DNA of 39,457 nt from assembly GCA_009698045.1 (NCBI GenBank), contig WLRE01000001.1, positions 1 through 39,457 on the forward strand, read 5' to 3'. The position numbers and the translations under genes were made by a program. Source of the DNA: Actinomycetota bacterium. Its GTDB lineage: Bacteria; Actinomycetota; Actinomycetes; Nanopelagicales; Nanopelagicaceae. Numbering within the stretch: position 1 is the stretch's first letter; each line of letters starts with the position of its first letter. Below, one piece after another: positions 16,546 to 23,626 of the stretch. The notes beneath the pieces were generated by a model, which was not told where the DNA came from, ran no database searches, and saw nothing but the letters and a program-made list of their open reading frames with translations.

Positions 16546-17228
16546 GCTCGCGAAAGGCCGAACTCCACGCAAATTTAGTTAGCGTGCAGGAGCGAGTTGC
16601 TTCAACTGCCCTGGCTGTTGGTCGCAACGTTGATGAGATCACACTTGTAGTAGTCACTAAGACTTTCCCGATCGAAGATATTGAGATCCTCTACGAACTA
16701 GGTGTTCGAAATTTTGGAGAAAATCGAGATCAAGAAGGTTCCGTGAAAGCTCCTGCAATGCCTGCAGATTGTGTGTGGCATTTTCAGGGTCAGATTCAGA
16801 GTAATAAACTCAAGTCCATCTGCGAATGGGCAGATGTGATTCATTCACTCGATAGCGCTAAACATGCTCAGAAGATTGCTGAACTTGGCACCAACGCACG
16901 GATTTTGGTCCAAGTCGCACTAGAGACCAAATTTCGAGAAGGGCGCGGGGGAGTGGATCCAGATCTGCTCGCCGAGTTCTTAGAGGATGTGATTACTCGC
17001 AAGAGGTTGAATGTCGCAGGGCTCATGGCCGTTGCCCCACTTGATGAAGCTCCCGAACCTGCCTTCGCTCGCTTGGCAGAACTATCGGCTAAATCCCGAA
17101 GCACCTGGCCACAACTCTCGACAATCTCTGCCGGAATGAGTGGGGATTTTGAAGCGGCGATTTCACAGGGTGCGACACTTGTCCGGGTTGGAAGCTCAAT
17201 CCTCGGACATCGCGCGCCTCTGCTTTAA
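16542..17228 (+). CDS. yggS: YggS/PROSC-type pyridoxal-phosphate homeostasis protein
   Basis: This family (YggS, PLPBP) binds pyridoxal 5'-phosphate in a single alanine-racemase-like TIM barrel and buffers PLP levels; it has no confirmed catalytic reaction. The 228-aa product has the PLP lysine K40 in VVVTKTFP, the NFGENRDQE motif at 57-65, the FQGQIQSNK motif (normally HxIGxLQxNK), and a SAGMSGDFEAAI motif with the phosphate-binding serines near the C-terminus. The FQGQIQ variant replaces the more common HFIGxLQ, as is frequent in actinobacteria. It overlaps pgeF by 4 bases. Bacterial relatives beside division genes are sometimes called YlmE. Confidence 0.93.
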   Translation: MSSRKAELHANLVSVQERVASTALAVGRNVDEITLVVVTKTFPIEDIEILYELGVRNFGENRDQEGSVKAPAMPADCVWHFQGQIQSNKLKSICEWADVIHSLDSAKHAQKIAELGTNARILVQVALETKFREGRGGVDPDLLAEFLEDVITRKRLNVAGLMAVAPLDEAPEPAFARLAELSAKSRSTWPQLSTISAGMSGDFEAAISQGATLVRVGSSILGHRAPLL

Positions 17229-17231
17229 GAT
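17226..17231 (+). promoter_or_regulatory. Candidate -10 element (TAAGAT) for leaderless sepF
   Basis: TAAGAT, which includes the stop codon of the YggS-type gene, ends 6 nt before the sepF ATG. CGGACA at 17204-17209 could be a -35 (GACA matches) with a 16-bp spacer. No ribosome-binding site precedes sepF, so transcription starting at the ATG would explain its translation. Chance occurrence cannot be excluded. Confidence 0.4.
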
Positions 17232-17237
17232 TTACGC

Positions 17238-17759
17238 ATGGCTAAAGCATTTAAGAAGATGGCAAATTATCTCGGTCTAGTCGACGATGAAGATTTTGAG
17301 AGTGAAGTTAAAGAGGAAGTTGCCGAAGCGCCACGTCGTGGTTTCCGCTCCCTCTCTTCTGGCACATCATCGGAATCACTTCCTTCTTATATGCGTCCAG
17401 CAAACCCAACTTCCGCTGGAGTAACCCCAGTAGCTTCTTCAATTTCGCGGCCCGCAACTGCTGCTCCTACGACAACATCAATGGATCGCATCATCACTAT
17501 TCATCCACGCATCTACAGTGATGTGCGCAGTATTGGTGAGGCCTATCGCAATGGCCAACCAGTCATCATGAATCTCAGTGAAGTTGATGAATCAGAGTGC
17601 AAGCGTTTAGTCGACTTCGCGTCAGGATTGGTCTTCGGGCATTACGGCGCTATAAAGCGCATCACCTCAAAAGTTTTCTTGTTGACTCCAGCAAATGTCG
17701 CCGTGAATCACGATGACAAGTCAGCCGCTGATCAGTCAACATTCTTCAACCAGAGCTGA
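17238..17759 (+). CDS. sepF: Cell division protein SepF
   Basis: SepF anchors FtsZ to the membrane and is essential for division in actinobacteria, which lack FtsA. The 173-aa product begins MAKAFKKMANYLGL, an amphipathic membrane-targeting helix, followed by an acidic stretch, a Ser/Pro/Thr-rich linker (about 35-80) and the globular SepF domain (about 83-160) with IHPRIYSDVRSIGEAYRNG and FASGLVFGHYGAIKRI. It lies nine bases after the yggS stop and has no Shine-Dalgarno site. The linker is highly variable in this family. Its FtsZ target peptide is present at the end of FtsZ in this window. Confidence 0.96.
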   Translation: MAKAFKKMANYLGLVDDEDFESEVKEEVAEAPRRGFRSLSSGTSSESLPSYMRPANPTSAGVTPVASSISRPATAAPTTTSMDRIITIHPRIYSDVRSIGEAYRNGQPVIMNLSEVDESECKRLVDFASGLVFGHYGAIKRITSKVFLLTPANVAVNHDDKSAADQSTFFNQS

Positions 17760-17765
17760 TTATTT

Positions 17766-18053
17766 ATGCCAAGTATTGGCGGGTTACTCAACTCCCTGAT
17801 TCAATTATTTCTTCTAGCGCTCTTTGCTCGAGTTATCTTGGATTACGCCCGAATCTTTGCACCTCAATGGCGACCTCGGGGCATCGTGTTAGCTTTTGCA
17901 GAATTCATATTCTCCATTACCGACCCAATTATGAAATTTGCTCGGCGATATATTCCACCATTGAGATTAGGACCGGTAGCTGTTGATCTGAGTTTTATCG
18001 TCATCCTGGTTGCTGCTCAAATTCTCGGCAAGCTCGTCCTTCTTATTCCTTAA
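17766..18053 (+). CDS. yggT: YggT family membrane protein
   Basis: A 95-aa membrane protein of the YggT/YlmG family, found next to sepF in many Gram-positive genomes. It has two hydrophobic segments (about 8-24 and 72-92) and the family pattern FARVILDYAR near 20-29 and a downstream TDPIMKFARRYIPPLRLGPVAVDLS segment. The molecular role is unsettled; plastid and cyanobacterial relatives affect nucleoid and division-related organisation. It starts 6 bases after sepF and its TAA shares four bases with the stop of the convergent ileS. In most actinobacteria divIVA/wag31 would follow; here it does not. Confidence 0.9.
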   Translation: MPSIGGLLNSLIQLFLLALFARVILDYARIFAPQWRPRGIVLAFAEFIFSITDPIMKFARRYIPPLRLGPVAVDLSFIVILVAAQILGKLVLLIP

Positions 18054-21000
18054 GCTTTCTTTAACTCCAGCCACAAGTCGATTTCGCGTGCCTGTGATGT
18101 TGCGTCAGATGTATCGGCGACGAAGGTAAAACCAAGGGCAAGTACCTCAGCAGCAATTGCAGCTTCATTCTTATTAATCGCATCCGCAATTAAAGCTGGC
18201 GCTGACCACCGAACCTGAATTCGATCGCTGATTTCAAAGCCAGCCTGCTTGCGCTCCTCTTGAATAGCTCTTATAACCTCACGAACTAATCCGGCTTCAA
18301 TAAGTTCTGGTGTAAGTGCAAGATCTAGCGCCAGACTCTCTCCGGAGTGACTGGCCACTGACCATCCTTCTTTAGGGGTCTCGGTGATAACTAAATCCTC
18401 AAGTGAAATTTCAGCGCTCTTTTTATCCCCGTAACTCAGGGTCGCGGTGGCTGCGGTGCGCACAGTGTGCACAAGTGCAGTGGCATCGGCCGCTGCAATT
18501 GCTTGAGCGATCGGTTGGACATCACCACCATATCTAGCACCAATGCTCTTGAAATTTGCCTTGATAGAGACACTGACTAAATCTGCGCCAGCTATCGAAA
18601 TATCGTCAAGTGAGAGAACGTTGAGCTCATCAGCGACATGAGAACGAATCTCTGCATCCATCGAAGCCCAACCATTTGCCGCTACAAGTGCGCGTCCGAG
18701 CGGTTGGCGAATCTTAATTTTGGACTCGGCGCGTGCGGCCCGTCCTAGTTCAACTAGGCGACGGGAAAGTTGGACTGAATCAGAGAGTGCTTGGTCAATC
18801 TCATTCTGATGAGAAATTGGAAAATCGCCAAGGTGAACCGAGAGTTGCTCCTCTGGCTGGGCTACCCGCACAAGTTCTTGCCATACATGTTCGGTAATGA
18901 AGGGAACCATAGGAGCCATGAGAAGTGTGAGCTCTTTCAGGCAGCGATACAAAGTATGAAGCGCTGCGATATCGCCATCCCAGAATCTGCGTCTGGATCG
19001 TCGGACATACCAATTAGAGAGATCGTCAATGAACTTGGCAATTAGTCGGCCAGCATCTTGTGAGTCATAACTTGCATATGCGCTATCGACACCCGCAACG
19101 AGCGTGGCAAGTTCAGAGGTAATCCATCGATCTAATGTGGTGAGCTCTGGGGTAGTGGATTCAAGCGAGAAATCAGCAGCATGTGCGTACAAAGTAAAGA
19201 AGGAGACGGTATTCCAATAGGTGAGCAGGGTCTTGCGAACAACATCGGTAATTGCATCATGGCCGACTCGACGTGCGCTCCATGGTGAACCAGCAGCGAG
19301 CATGTACCAACGCACTGCATCTGCGCCATGTTGATCCATGAGCGCCACGGGCTCAAGGACGTTACCGAGATGTTTAGACATTTTGCGCCCATCTTTATCC
19401 AAGATGTGGCCTAAGCAGAGAACTGTTTCGTAAGAGCTCTGATCAAAGACCAGAGTTCCGATTGTCATCAAGGTGTAGAACCAGCCACGTGTCTGGTCTA
19501 TCGCTTCCGCAATAAAATCTGCTGGATATGCGTTCTTAAACTTTTCGACTGATCCCTCTTTGTGTGGGTAGCCCCATTGTGCAAACGGCATAGAGCCCGA
19601 GTCGTACCAACAATCGATAACTTCAGGAACGCGGTTCATAGTCTCTGAACATTCGGCGCAGGCAAAGGAGATGTCATCGACAAATGGACGGTGCGGATCT
19701 GTGCCCGATAGTTCCTGGCCAGAAAGTGAGCCGAGCTCTGCTAGCGAACCAATGCATATTTCATGTTTGTTGATGCAACGCCAAATCGGAAGCGGAGTTC
19801 CCCAATAACGATTTCGGGAGACAGCCCAATCAATATTGTTTGTTAGCCAGTCGCCATAGCGCCCAGTTTTGATTGTCTCTGGGTGCCAATTGGTCTTCTC
19901 GTTCTCGCGAAGGAGAGCCTCTTTGATCTGGGTGGTCTTGATGTACCAAGAAGGTTGTGCGTAATAAATCAAGACGGTGTGACAACGCCAGCAGTGTGGG
20001 TATGAGTGCTCGTACTGCGTGTGTTTAAACATTAAGCCGCGAGCTTTGAGATCTTTTATGAGCGGCTTATCTGCATCTTTAAAGAATTGTCCGCCCACCA
20101 TTCCAACTTCTGGAAGGAAGGTGCCGTCAGGCGCAACTGGATTTACGACTGGGAGGTTGTAGGACCGACAAACTTGCAGATCGTCCGCTCCAAACGCGGG
20201 CGCTTGGTGAACAAGTCCAGTTCCATCTTCAATTGTGACGTAATCTGCAAGAACAATGATGTGTGCATCAGGAATCTCAACCAAATCAAACGGCCTGGAG
20301 TAAGTGGTCTTCTCTAGCTCTGAGCCAAGCATTGTTGTAATGACTTTTCGATCTTCGCCCAGGATATGCGCAAGGTTGGCGGCCACAACAAGTCGCTCTG
20401 TTTTATCTTCAAGCGGTACTTCGATTACTTGGTATTCAACTTTTGGATTGACTGCGATCGCAGTATTTGAAACCAGCGTCCAAGGTGTTGTCGTCCATAC
20501 TAGAAGTGTTGCTCCAAGTTCTGCGAGCTTTCCGGAGGTAGCGGGGAAGCGGACATAAACAGATGGGTCAGTAACAGTCTCGTATCCCTGCGCAAGTTCG
20601 TGATCTGAAAGTCCAGTGCCACAACGCGGGCAATATGGCGCTACTCGATGGTCTTGACCCAGCAGTCCCTTCTTCCAAATTTGCTGTAGCGACCACCATA
20701 CGCTCTCAACATACTCACTTGACATCGTCCAATACGCTTCATCGAAATCGACCCAAAAGCCCATGCGGCGAGTCATTCCTGTAAATGCATCAACATGTCG
20801 CTGTACGGACTCGCGGCACTTATCGTTAAAGGCTGCTATTCCGAATTTTTCAATATCGCCCTTGCCGCTAAATCCAAGTTCTTTCTCTACTGCAATCTCT
20901 ACCGGTAATCCATGGCAATCCCAACCAGCTTTACGGATTACTTGATTGCCCTTCATTGTTTGATAGCGAGGAAAGAGGTCCTTAAATACTCGGGCTTCAA

Positions 21001-21181
21001 TGTGATGAGTACCTGGCATTCCATTTGCAGTTGGCGGTCCTTCATAGAAAGTCCAGTTTGGTTGGCCCGCTCTAGCTGATACAGACTTTGCAAAAATTTC
21101 TTGCGTCTCCCAGAAAGTCAGGATCTGATGTTCAACGGCAGGAAGGTCAATTTGGGGGGAGAGGTTGCGAATCGAAGCCAT
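18050..21181 (-). CDS. ileS: Isoleucyl-tRNA synthetase (long, eukaryote-like IleS2-type)
   Basis: IleRS charges tRNA-Ile and edits mischarged valine. I chose the ATG at 21181 because AAGGGGGCG lies five bases upstream and the product begins MASIRNLSPQIDLPAVEHQI; an in-frame GTG at 21199 would add six residues and include that site. The 1043-aa protein has the HIGH-region variant GMPGTHH at 54-60, followed by the GWDCHGLPVE motif, CP1 editing domain motifs, and KMSKH (600-604) in place of KMSKS. Paired CxxC motifs suggest zinc binding (YCPRCGTG; CAECSE). These features match the actinobacterial type, which is often mupirocin-tolerant; tolerance itself is inference. It is transcribed against its neighbours. 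Confidence 0.96.
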   Translation of the reverse strand: MASIRNLSPQIDLPAVEHQILTFWETQEIFAKSVSARAGQPNWTFYEGPPTANGMPGTHHIEARVFKDLFPRYQTMKGNQVIRKAGWDCHGLPVEIAVEKELGFSGKGDIEKFGIAAFNDKCRESVQRHVDAFTGMTRRMGFWVDFDEAYWTMSSEYVESVWWSLQQIWKKGLLGQDHRVAPYCPRCGTGLSDHELAQGYETVTDPSVYVRFPATSGKLAELGATLLVWTTTPWTLVSNTAIAVNPKVEYQVIEVPLEDKTERLVVAANLAHILGEDRKVITTMLGSELEKTTYSRPFDLVEIPDAHIIVLADYVTIEDGTGLVHQAPAFGADDLQVCRSYNLPVVNPVAPDGTFLPEVGMVGGQFFKDADKPLIKDLKARGLMFKHTQYEHSYPHCWRCHTVLIYYAQPSWYIKTTQIKEALLRENEKTNWHPETIKTGRYGDWLTNNIDWAVSRNRYWGTPLPIWRCINKHEICIGSLAELGSLSGQELSGTDPHRPFVDDISFACAECSETMNRVPEVIDCWYDSGSMPFAQWGYPHKEGSVEKFKNAYPADFIAEAIDQTRGWFYTLMTIGTLVFDQSSYETVLCLGHILDKDGRKMSKHLGNVLEPVALMDQHGADAVRWYMLAAGSPWSARRVGHDAITDVVRKTLLTYWNTVSFFTLYAHAADFSLESTTPELTTLDRWITSELATLVAGVDSAYASYDSQDAGRLIAKFIDDLSNWYVRRSRRRFWDGDIAALHTLYRCLKELTLLMAPMVPFITEHVWQELVRVAQPEEQLSVHLGDFPISHQNEIDQALSDSVQLSRRLVELGRAARAESKIKIRQPLGRALVAANGWASMDAEIRSHVADELNVLSLDDISIAGADLVSVSIKANFKSIGARYGGDVQPIAQAIAAADATALVHTVRTAATATLSYGDKKSAEISLEDLVITETPKEGWSVASHSGESLALDLALTPELIEAGLVREVIRAIQEERKQAGFEISDRIQVRWSAPALIADAINKNEAAIAAEVLALGFTFVADTSDATSQAREIDLWLELKKA

Positions 21182-21238
21182 TACCGCCCCCTTGCCCACT
21201 ATTTCACGCTTGTTAACTAATTGAGCGCTTAGTCTAGC

Positions 21239-21286
21239 GCGGCAAAGTTGGTGTTTGCGCTCACCAGGTTCTAACCTTTGCGCCGC
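21239..21286. repeat. Long interrupted inverted repeat between ileS and the TraR/DksA gene
   Basis: GCGGC at 21239-21243 followed by AAAG (21244-21247) can pair with GCCGC at 21282-21286 and CTTT at 21276-21279, with a two-base bulge. Inside, GGTG (21250-21253) can pair with CACC (21262-21265). It fills much of the 134-bp divergent gap, so it could be an operator acting on both genes, or a hairpin in the leader of a transcript from either side. No T-box features are present. Confidence 0.35.
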
Positions 21287-21290
21287 AGGT

Positions 21291-21296
21291 TAATTT
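21291..21296 (+). promoter_or_regulatory. Candidate -10 element (TAATTT) for the TraR/DksA gene
   Basis: TAATTT matches TANNNT and is embedded in the palindrome TTAATTTAA. A start near 21303 would leave a short leader with GAGGG at 21307-21311 and GTG at 21316. Only a weak -35 candidate (TTCTAA, 21269-21274) is visible. Confidence 0.3.
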
Positions 21297-21315
21297 AACG
21301 AAATATGAGGGTCCC

Positions 21316-22182
21316 GTGGCCATTAAGAAATTGGTAAAGAAAATTATAAAGAAGAGTGCAGCCAAGCCTGCCAAGAAAACCCCTGCTAAAAAAGCGCCCG
21401 CCAAGAATGTAAATAAGAAAGCTTCGGCGAAGACGGTTAAGAAGGCTCCGGCCAAGAAGTCTGGCGTCAAGAAGATTGCCAAGAAGGCTCCGGCTAAGAA
21501 AGTAGTAGCGAAGAAGGCACCAGCTAAAAAAGCCGCTCCCGCCAAAGTTCGCTCTGCCAATATTGTTAAACCATCACTTGCCAAGAAGCGCACGCCAGGT
21601 AAGCCATTTCCAGCGAAGTTACAACAGACAACAACTGGAGATTCCACAACAATTACCGTGACGCCTCGGGAAGTAAACAGCGGACCAGAAGTTGTTGTCG
21701 AAGAGCGTCGGTTAGTGATGACTCCGCCACCACGTCCAACAAAGGTGACTAAGAAAGGGGCAGGACTAAAGCCAATTAAAGCCGCACCTGCGCCACTTGT
21801 TGTCACTGATGGCGAAGATCCATGGACTGCAACAGAACTTAAGGCAATCCGCGTTGAACTCTCCAAGGATTTAGTTCGCTTGCGGGCCGAACTTGCTGAA
21901 GCCGAGAATGAGATGGAAGAACTCATTAGTTCAGCAGGAGTTGGCGCAGGCGATGATCAAGCCGATGCGGGCACCAAGACTTTCGAACGCGAACATGAGA
22001 TGTCACTTGTGTACAACGCCCGTGACATGGTTCTTCAAACAGAGCGAGCCCTTGATCGCATCGACAATAAAATTTATGGTCGCTGTGAAGAATGTGGCAA
22101 CTCTGTCGGCAAGGCTCGACTACATGTCTTTCCTCGCGCAACTTTGTGCATGATCTGTAAGCAGAAAGAAGAACGTCGCTGA
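21316..22182 (+). CDS. Lysine-rich protein with C-terminal TraR/DksA zinc finger
   Basis: The 288-aa product is a two-part protein. Residues 1 to about 100 are a low-complexity, strongly basic tail of repeated KKAPAKK-type units, like histone H1 or the tail of mycobacterial HupB. The C-terminal third has a coiled-coil pair of helices (about 175-250) and a four-cysteine zinc finger with C257, C260, C278 and C281. TraR/DksA proteins bind RNA polymerase through its secondary channel and tune transcription; the basic tail suggests added nucleic-acid or nucleoid contact. GTG 21316 follows GAGGG. It begins the lspA-rluD group. Similar tailed proteins occur in this place in other actinobacteria; exact role is unknown. 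Confidence 0.88.
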   Translation: MAIKKLVKKIIKKSAAKPAKKTPAKKAPAKNVNKKASAKTVKKAPAKKSGVKKIAKKAPAKKVVAKKAPAKKAAPAKVRSANIVKPSLAKKRTPGKPFPAKLQQTTTGDSTTITVTPREVNSGPEVVVEERRLVMTPPPRPTKVTKKGAGLKPIKAAPAPLVVTDGEDPWTATELKAIRVELSKDLVRLRAELAEAENEMEELISSAGVGAGDDQADAGTKTFEREHEMSLVYNARDMVLQTERALDRIDNKIYGRCEECGNSVGKARLHVFPRATLCMICKQKEERR

Positions 22183-22184
22183 CC

Positions 22185-22658
22185 TTGGCAATTCGTCGTC
22201 GGTTATCTCTAATTGCGTTGGCGGCTTTCGCCATTGATCTCATTACCAAGAGCGCAGCACTGACTTACTTGGATAGCGCTCCACGTAAAATTCTTGGCTC
22301 TTTTTTGCAATTGGAGTTGACCTTTAATTCTGGCGCGGCATTTAACTTGGCAAATTCAAAGACCATCTTCCTGACACTCTTTGCAGTAGTTGTTGCTGCC
22401 TTCATACTTTTTTTCGGAGGCAAAATAACCTCCCCGAAATGGGCATATGGGCTTGGGTTGATGCTGGGTGGAATTTTTGGCAATCTCTCAGATCGAATAT
22501 TTCGAGCACCAGGAGCGCTCCAAGGTGAGGTCGTTGATTGGATCAAGGTGAGCTATTGGCCGACATTTAATCTCGCCGATACCTCTATTGTTCTCGGTGC
22601 TGGACTAATTATTTTATTGAGTGCCAGGAACATTAATCCCATAGATAGGAATTCATGA
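22185..22658 (+). CDS. lspA: Lipoprotein signal peptidase LspA
   Basis: LspA (signal peptidase II) cleaves the signal peptide from prolipoproteins after Lgt has lipidated the cysteine; lgt is also in this window. The 157-aa product has four hydrophobic segments and the aspartic protease dyad: D103 in GNLSDRIFR and D132 in FNLADTSI. FNSGAAFNL at 47-55 is the usual conserved loop. The start is taken as TTG 22185, two bases after the preceding stop; no better codon or ribosome-binding site is visible, so the exact N-terminus is uncertain. The stop overlaps rluD by 4 bases. Confidence 0.93.
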   Translation: MAIRRRLSLIALAAFAIDLITKSAALTYLDSAPRKILGSFLQLELTFNSGAAFNLANSKTIFLTLFAVVVAAFILFFGGKITSPKWAYGLGLMLGGIFGNLSDRIFRAPGALQGEVVDWIKVSYWPTFNLADTSIVLGAGLIILLSARNINPIDRNS

Positions 22659-23602
22659 GTACCGAAGGCCGCGAACGCAAGGTAGTACTCATTCCTGAGG
22701 GTTTAGATCAAGAGCGATTAGATGCAGCACTGGCTCGACTTTTAGGGCTCTCACGTTCGGCAGTTGTAGGACTTATTGAAGCCGGCGAAGTCACTGCTCA
22801 CGGTAAACCGTTAGCTAAGTCCGAACGCGTCGCTTCCAATCAATACATAGAGATCTTGATGCCAGCGCCCAAGGTTGCGCCATCACTTCAACCCACGCCG
22901 ATAGAAGGCTTGAGTGTTATTTATGATGATCAAGATGTCATCGTTATTGATAAGCCGGCGGGAATCGCCGCTCACCCTAGTCCTGGCTGGCAAGGTGCAA
23001 CCGTCATTGGTGCAATCATCGCTGCGGGATATTCAGTCTCCACAACGGGTGCGGCAGAGCGCCAAGGAGTTGTTCATCGTTTAGATGTTGGTACTACCGG
23101 ATTAATGGTGGTGGCGAAGAATGAGAATTCGTACAGCAATCTCAAGCAGCAATTTAGAGATCGCACCGTTCATAAGATTTATCATGCGCTAGTGCAGGGT
23201 CATATGGATCCTTCTGAAGGCACCATCGATGCACCTATCGATCGCCATCCTCGCGAAGATTATCGATTTGCCGTAGTTGCAGATGGCAAAGAGAGCATCA
23301 CTCACTACACCGCACTGGAATATTTCCCTGCTGTCTCTCTCTTAGAAATCGAACTCGAAACGGGCCGCACCCATCAGATTCGGGTTCACTTCTCTGCACT
23401 ACGTCATCCATTGGTAGGGGATGTTACCTATGGCGCTGACCACACCATCTCTGACCGGCTAGAGATAAGGCGTCCGTGGTTACATGCACACAAGCTCTCT
23501 TTCCTGCACCCAGCCAATGGCCAAGAGGTTAGTTTCCAAACTCCGTACCCTGCTGATCTGACACGCTCGCTACAAATTTTGAGCGACACCCCACAAGGCT
23601 AG
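22655..23602 (+). CDS. rluD: RluD-family 23S rRNA pseudouridine synthase
   Basis: The enzyme isomerises uridines in RNA; E. coli RluD acts on U1911, U1915 and U1917 of 23S rRNA helix 69. The 315-aa product has an S4 RNA-binding domain at about 19-66 and the catalytic motif HRLDVGTTGL at 141-150 with the essential Asp at 144. DKPAGIAAHPSPG (99-111) and GRTHQIRVH further along are also diagnostic for the RluA/RluD group. ATG 22655 overlaps lspA by 4 bases. RluA, RluC and RluD are hard to tell apart; the S4 domain and the place next to lspA favour RluD. Confidence 0.9.
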   Translation: MSTEGRERKVVLIPEGLDQERLDAALARLLGLSRSAVVGLIEAGEVTAHGKPLAKSERVASNQYIEILMPAPKVAPSLQPTPIEGLSVIYDDQDVIVIDKPAGIAAHPSPGWQGATVIGAIIAAGYSVSTTGAAERQGVVHRLDVGTTGLMVVAKNENSYSNLKQQFRDRTVHKIYHALVQGHMDPSEGTIDAPIDRHPREDYRFAVVADGKESITHYTALEYFPAVSLLEIELETGRTHQIRVHFSALRHPLVGDVTYGADHTISDRLEIRRPWLHAHKLSFLHPANGQEVSFQTPYPADLTRSLQILSDTPQG

Positions 23603-23613
23603 TTCGTCAGTAG

Positions 23614-23619
23614 TAATCT
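23614..23619 (+). promoter_or_regulatory. Candidate -10 element (TAATCT) for leaderless dnaE
   Basis: TAATCT ends 7 nt before the dnaE ATG, and no Shine-Dalgarno-like sequence occurs in the 24-bp gap after rluD. A transcript starting at or near the ATG would be leaderless. No clear -35 is visible. Confidence 0.4.
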
Positions 23620-23626
23620 CCCATAG

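Noticed and set aside
21182..21315. T-box riboswitch ahead of ileS
   Set aside because: The gap is 134 bp and shared with the divergent gene; no T-box bulge sequence or terminator/antiterminator pair is visible.
21261..21926. 221-codon minus-strand frame opposite the lysine-rich gene
   Set aside because: Its Phe/Leu/Ala repeats are the mirror image of AAG/AAA/GCC codons in the lysine-rich repeats; it is not an independent membrane protein.
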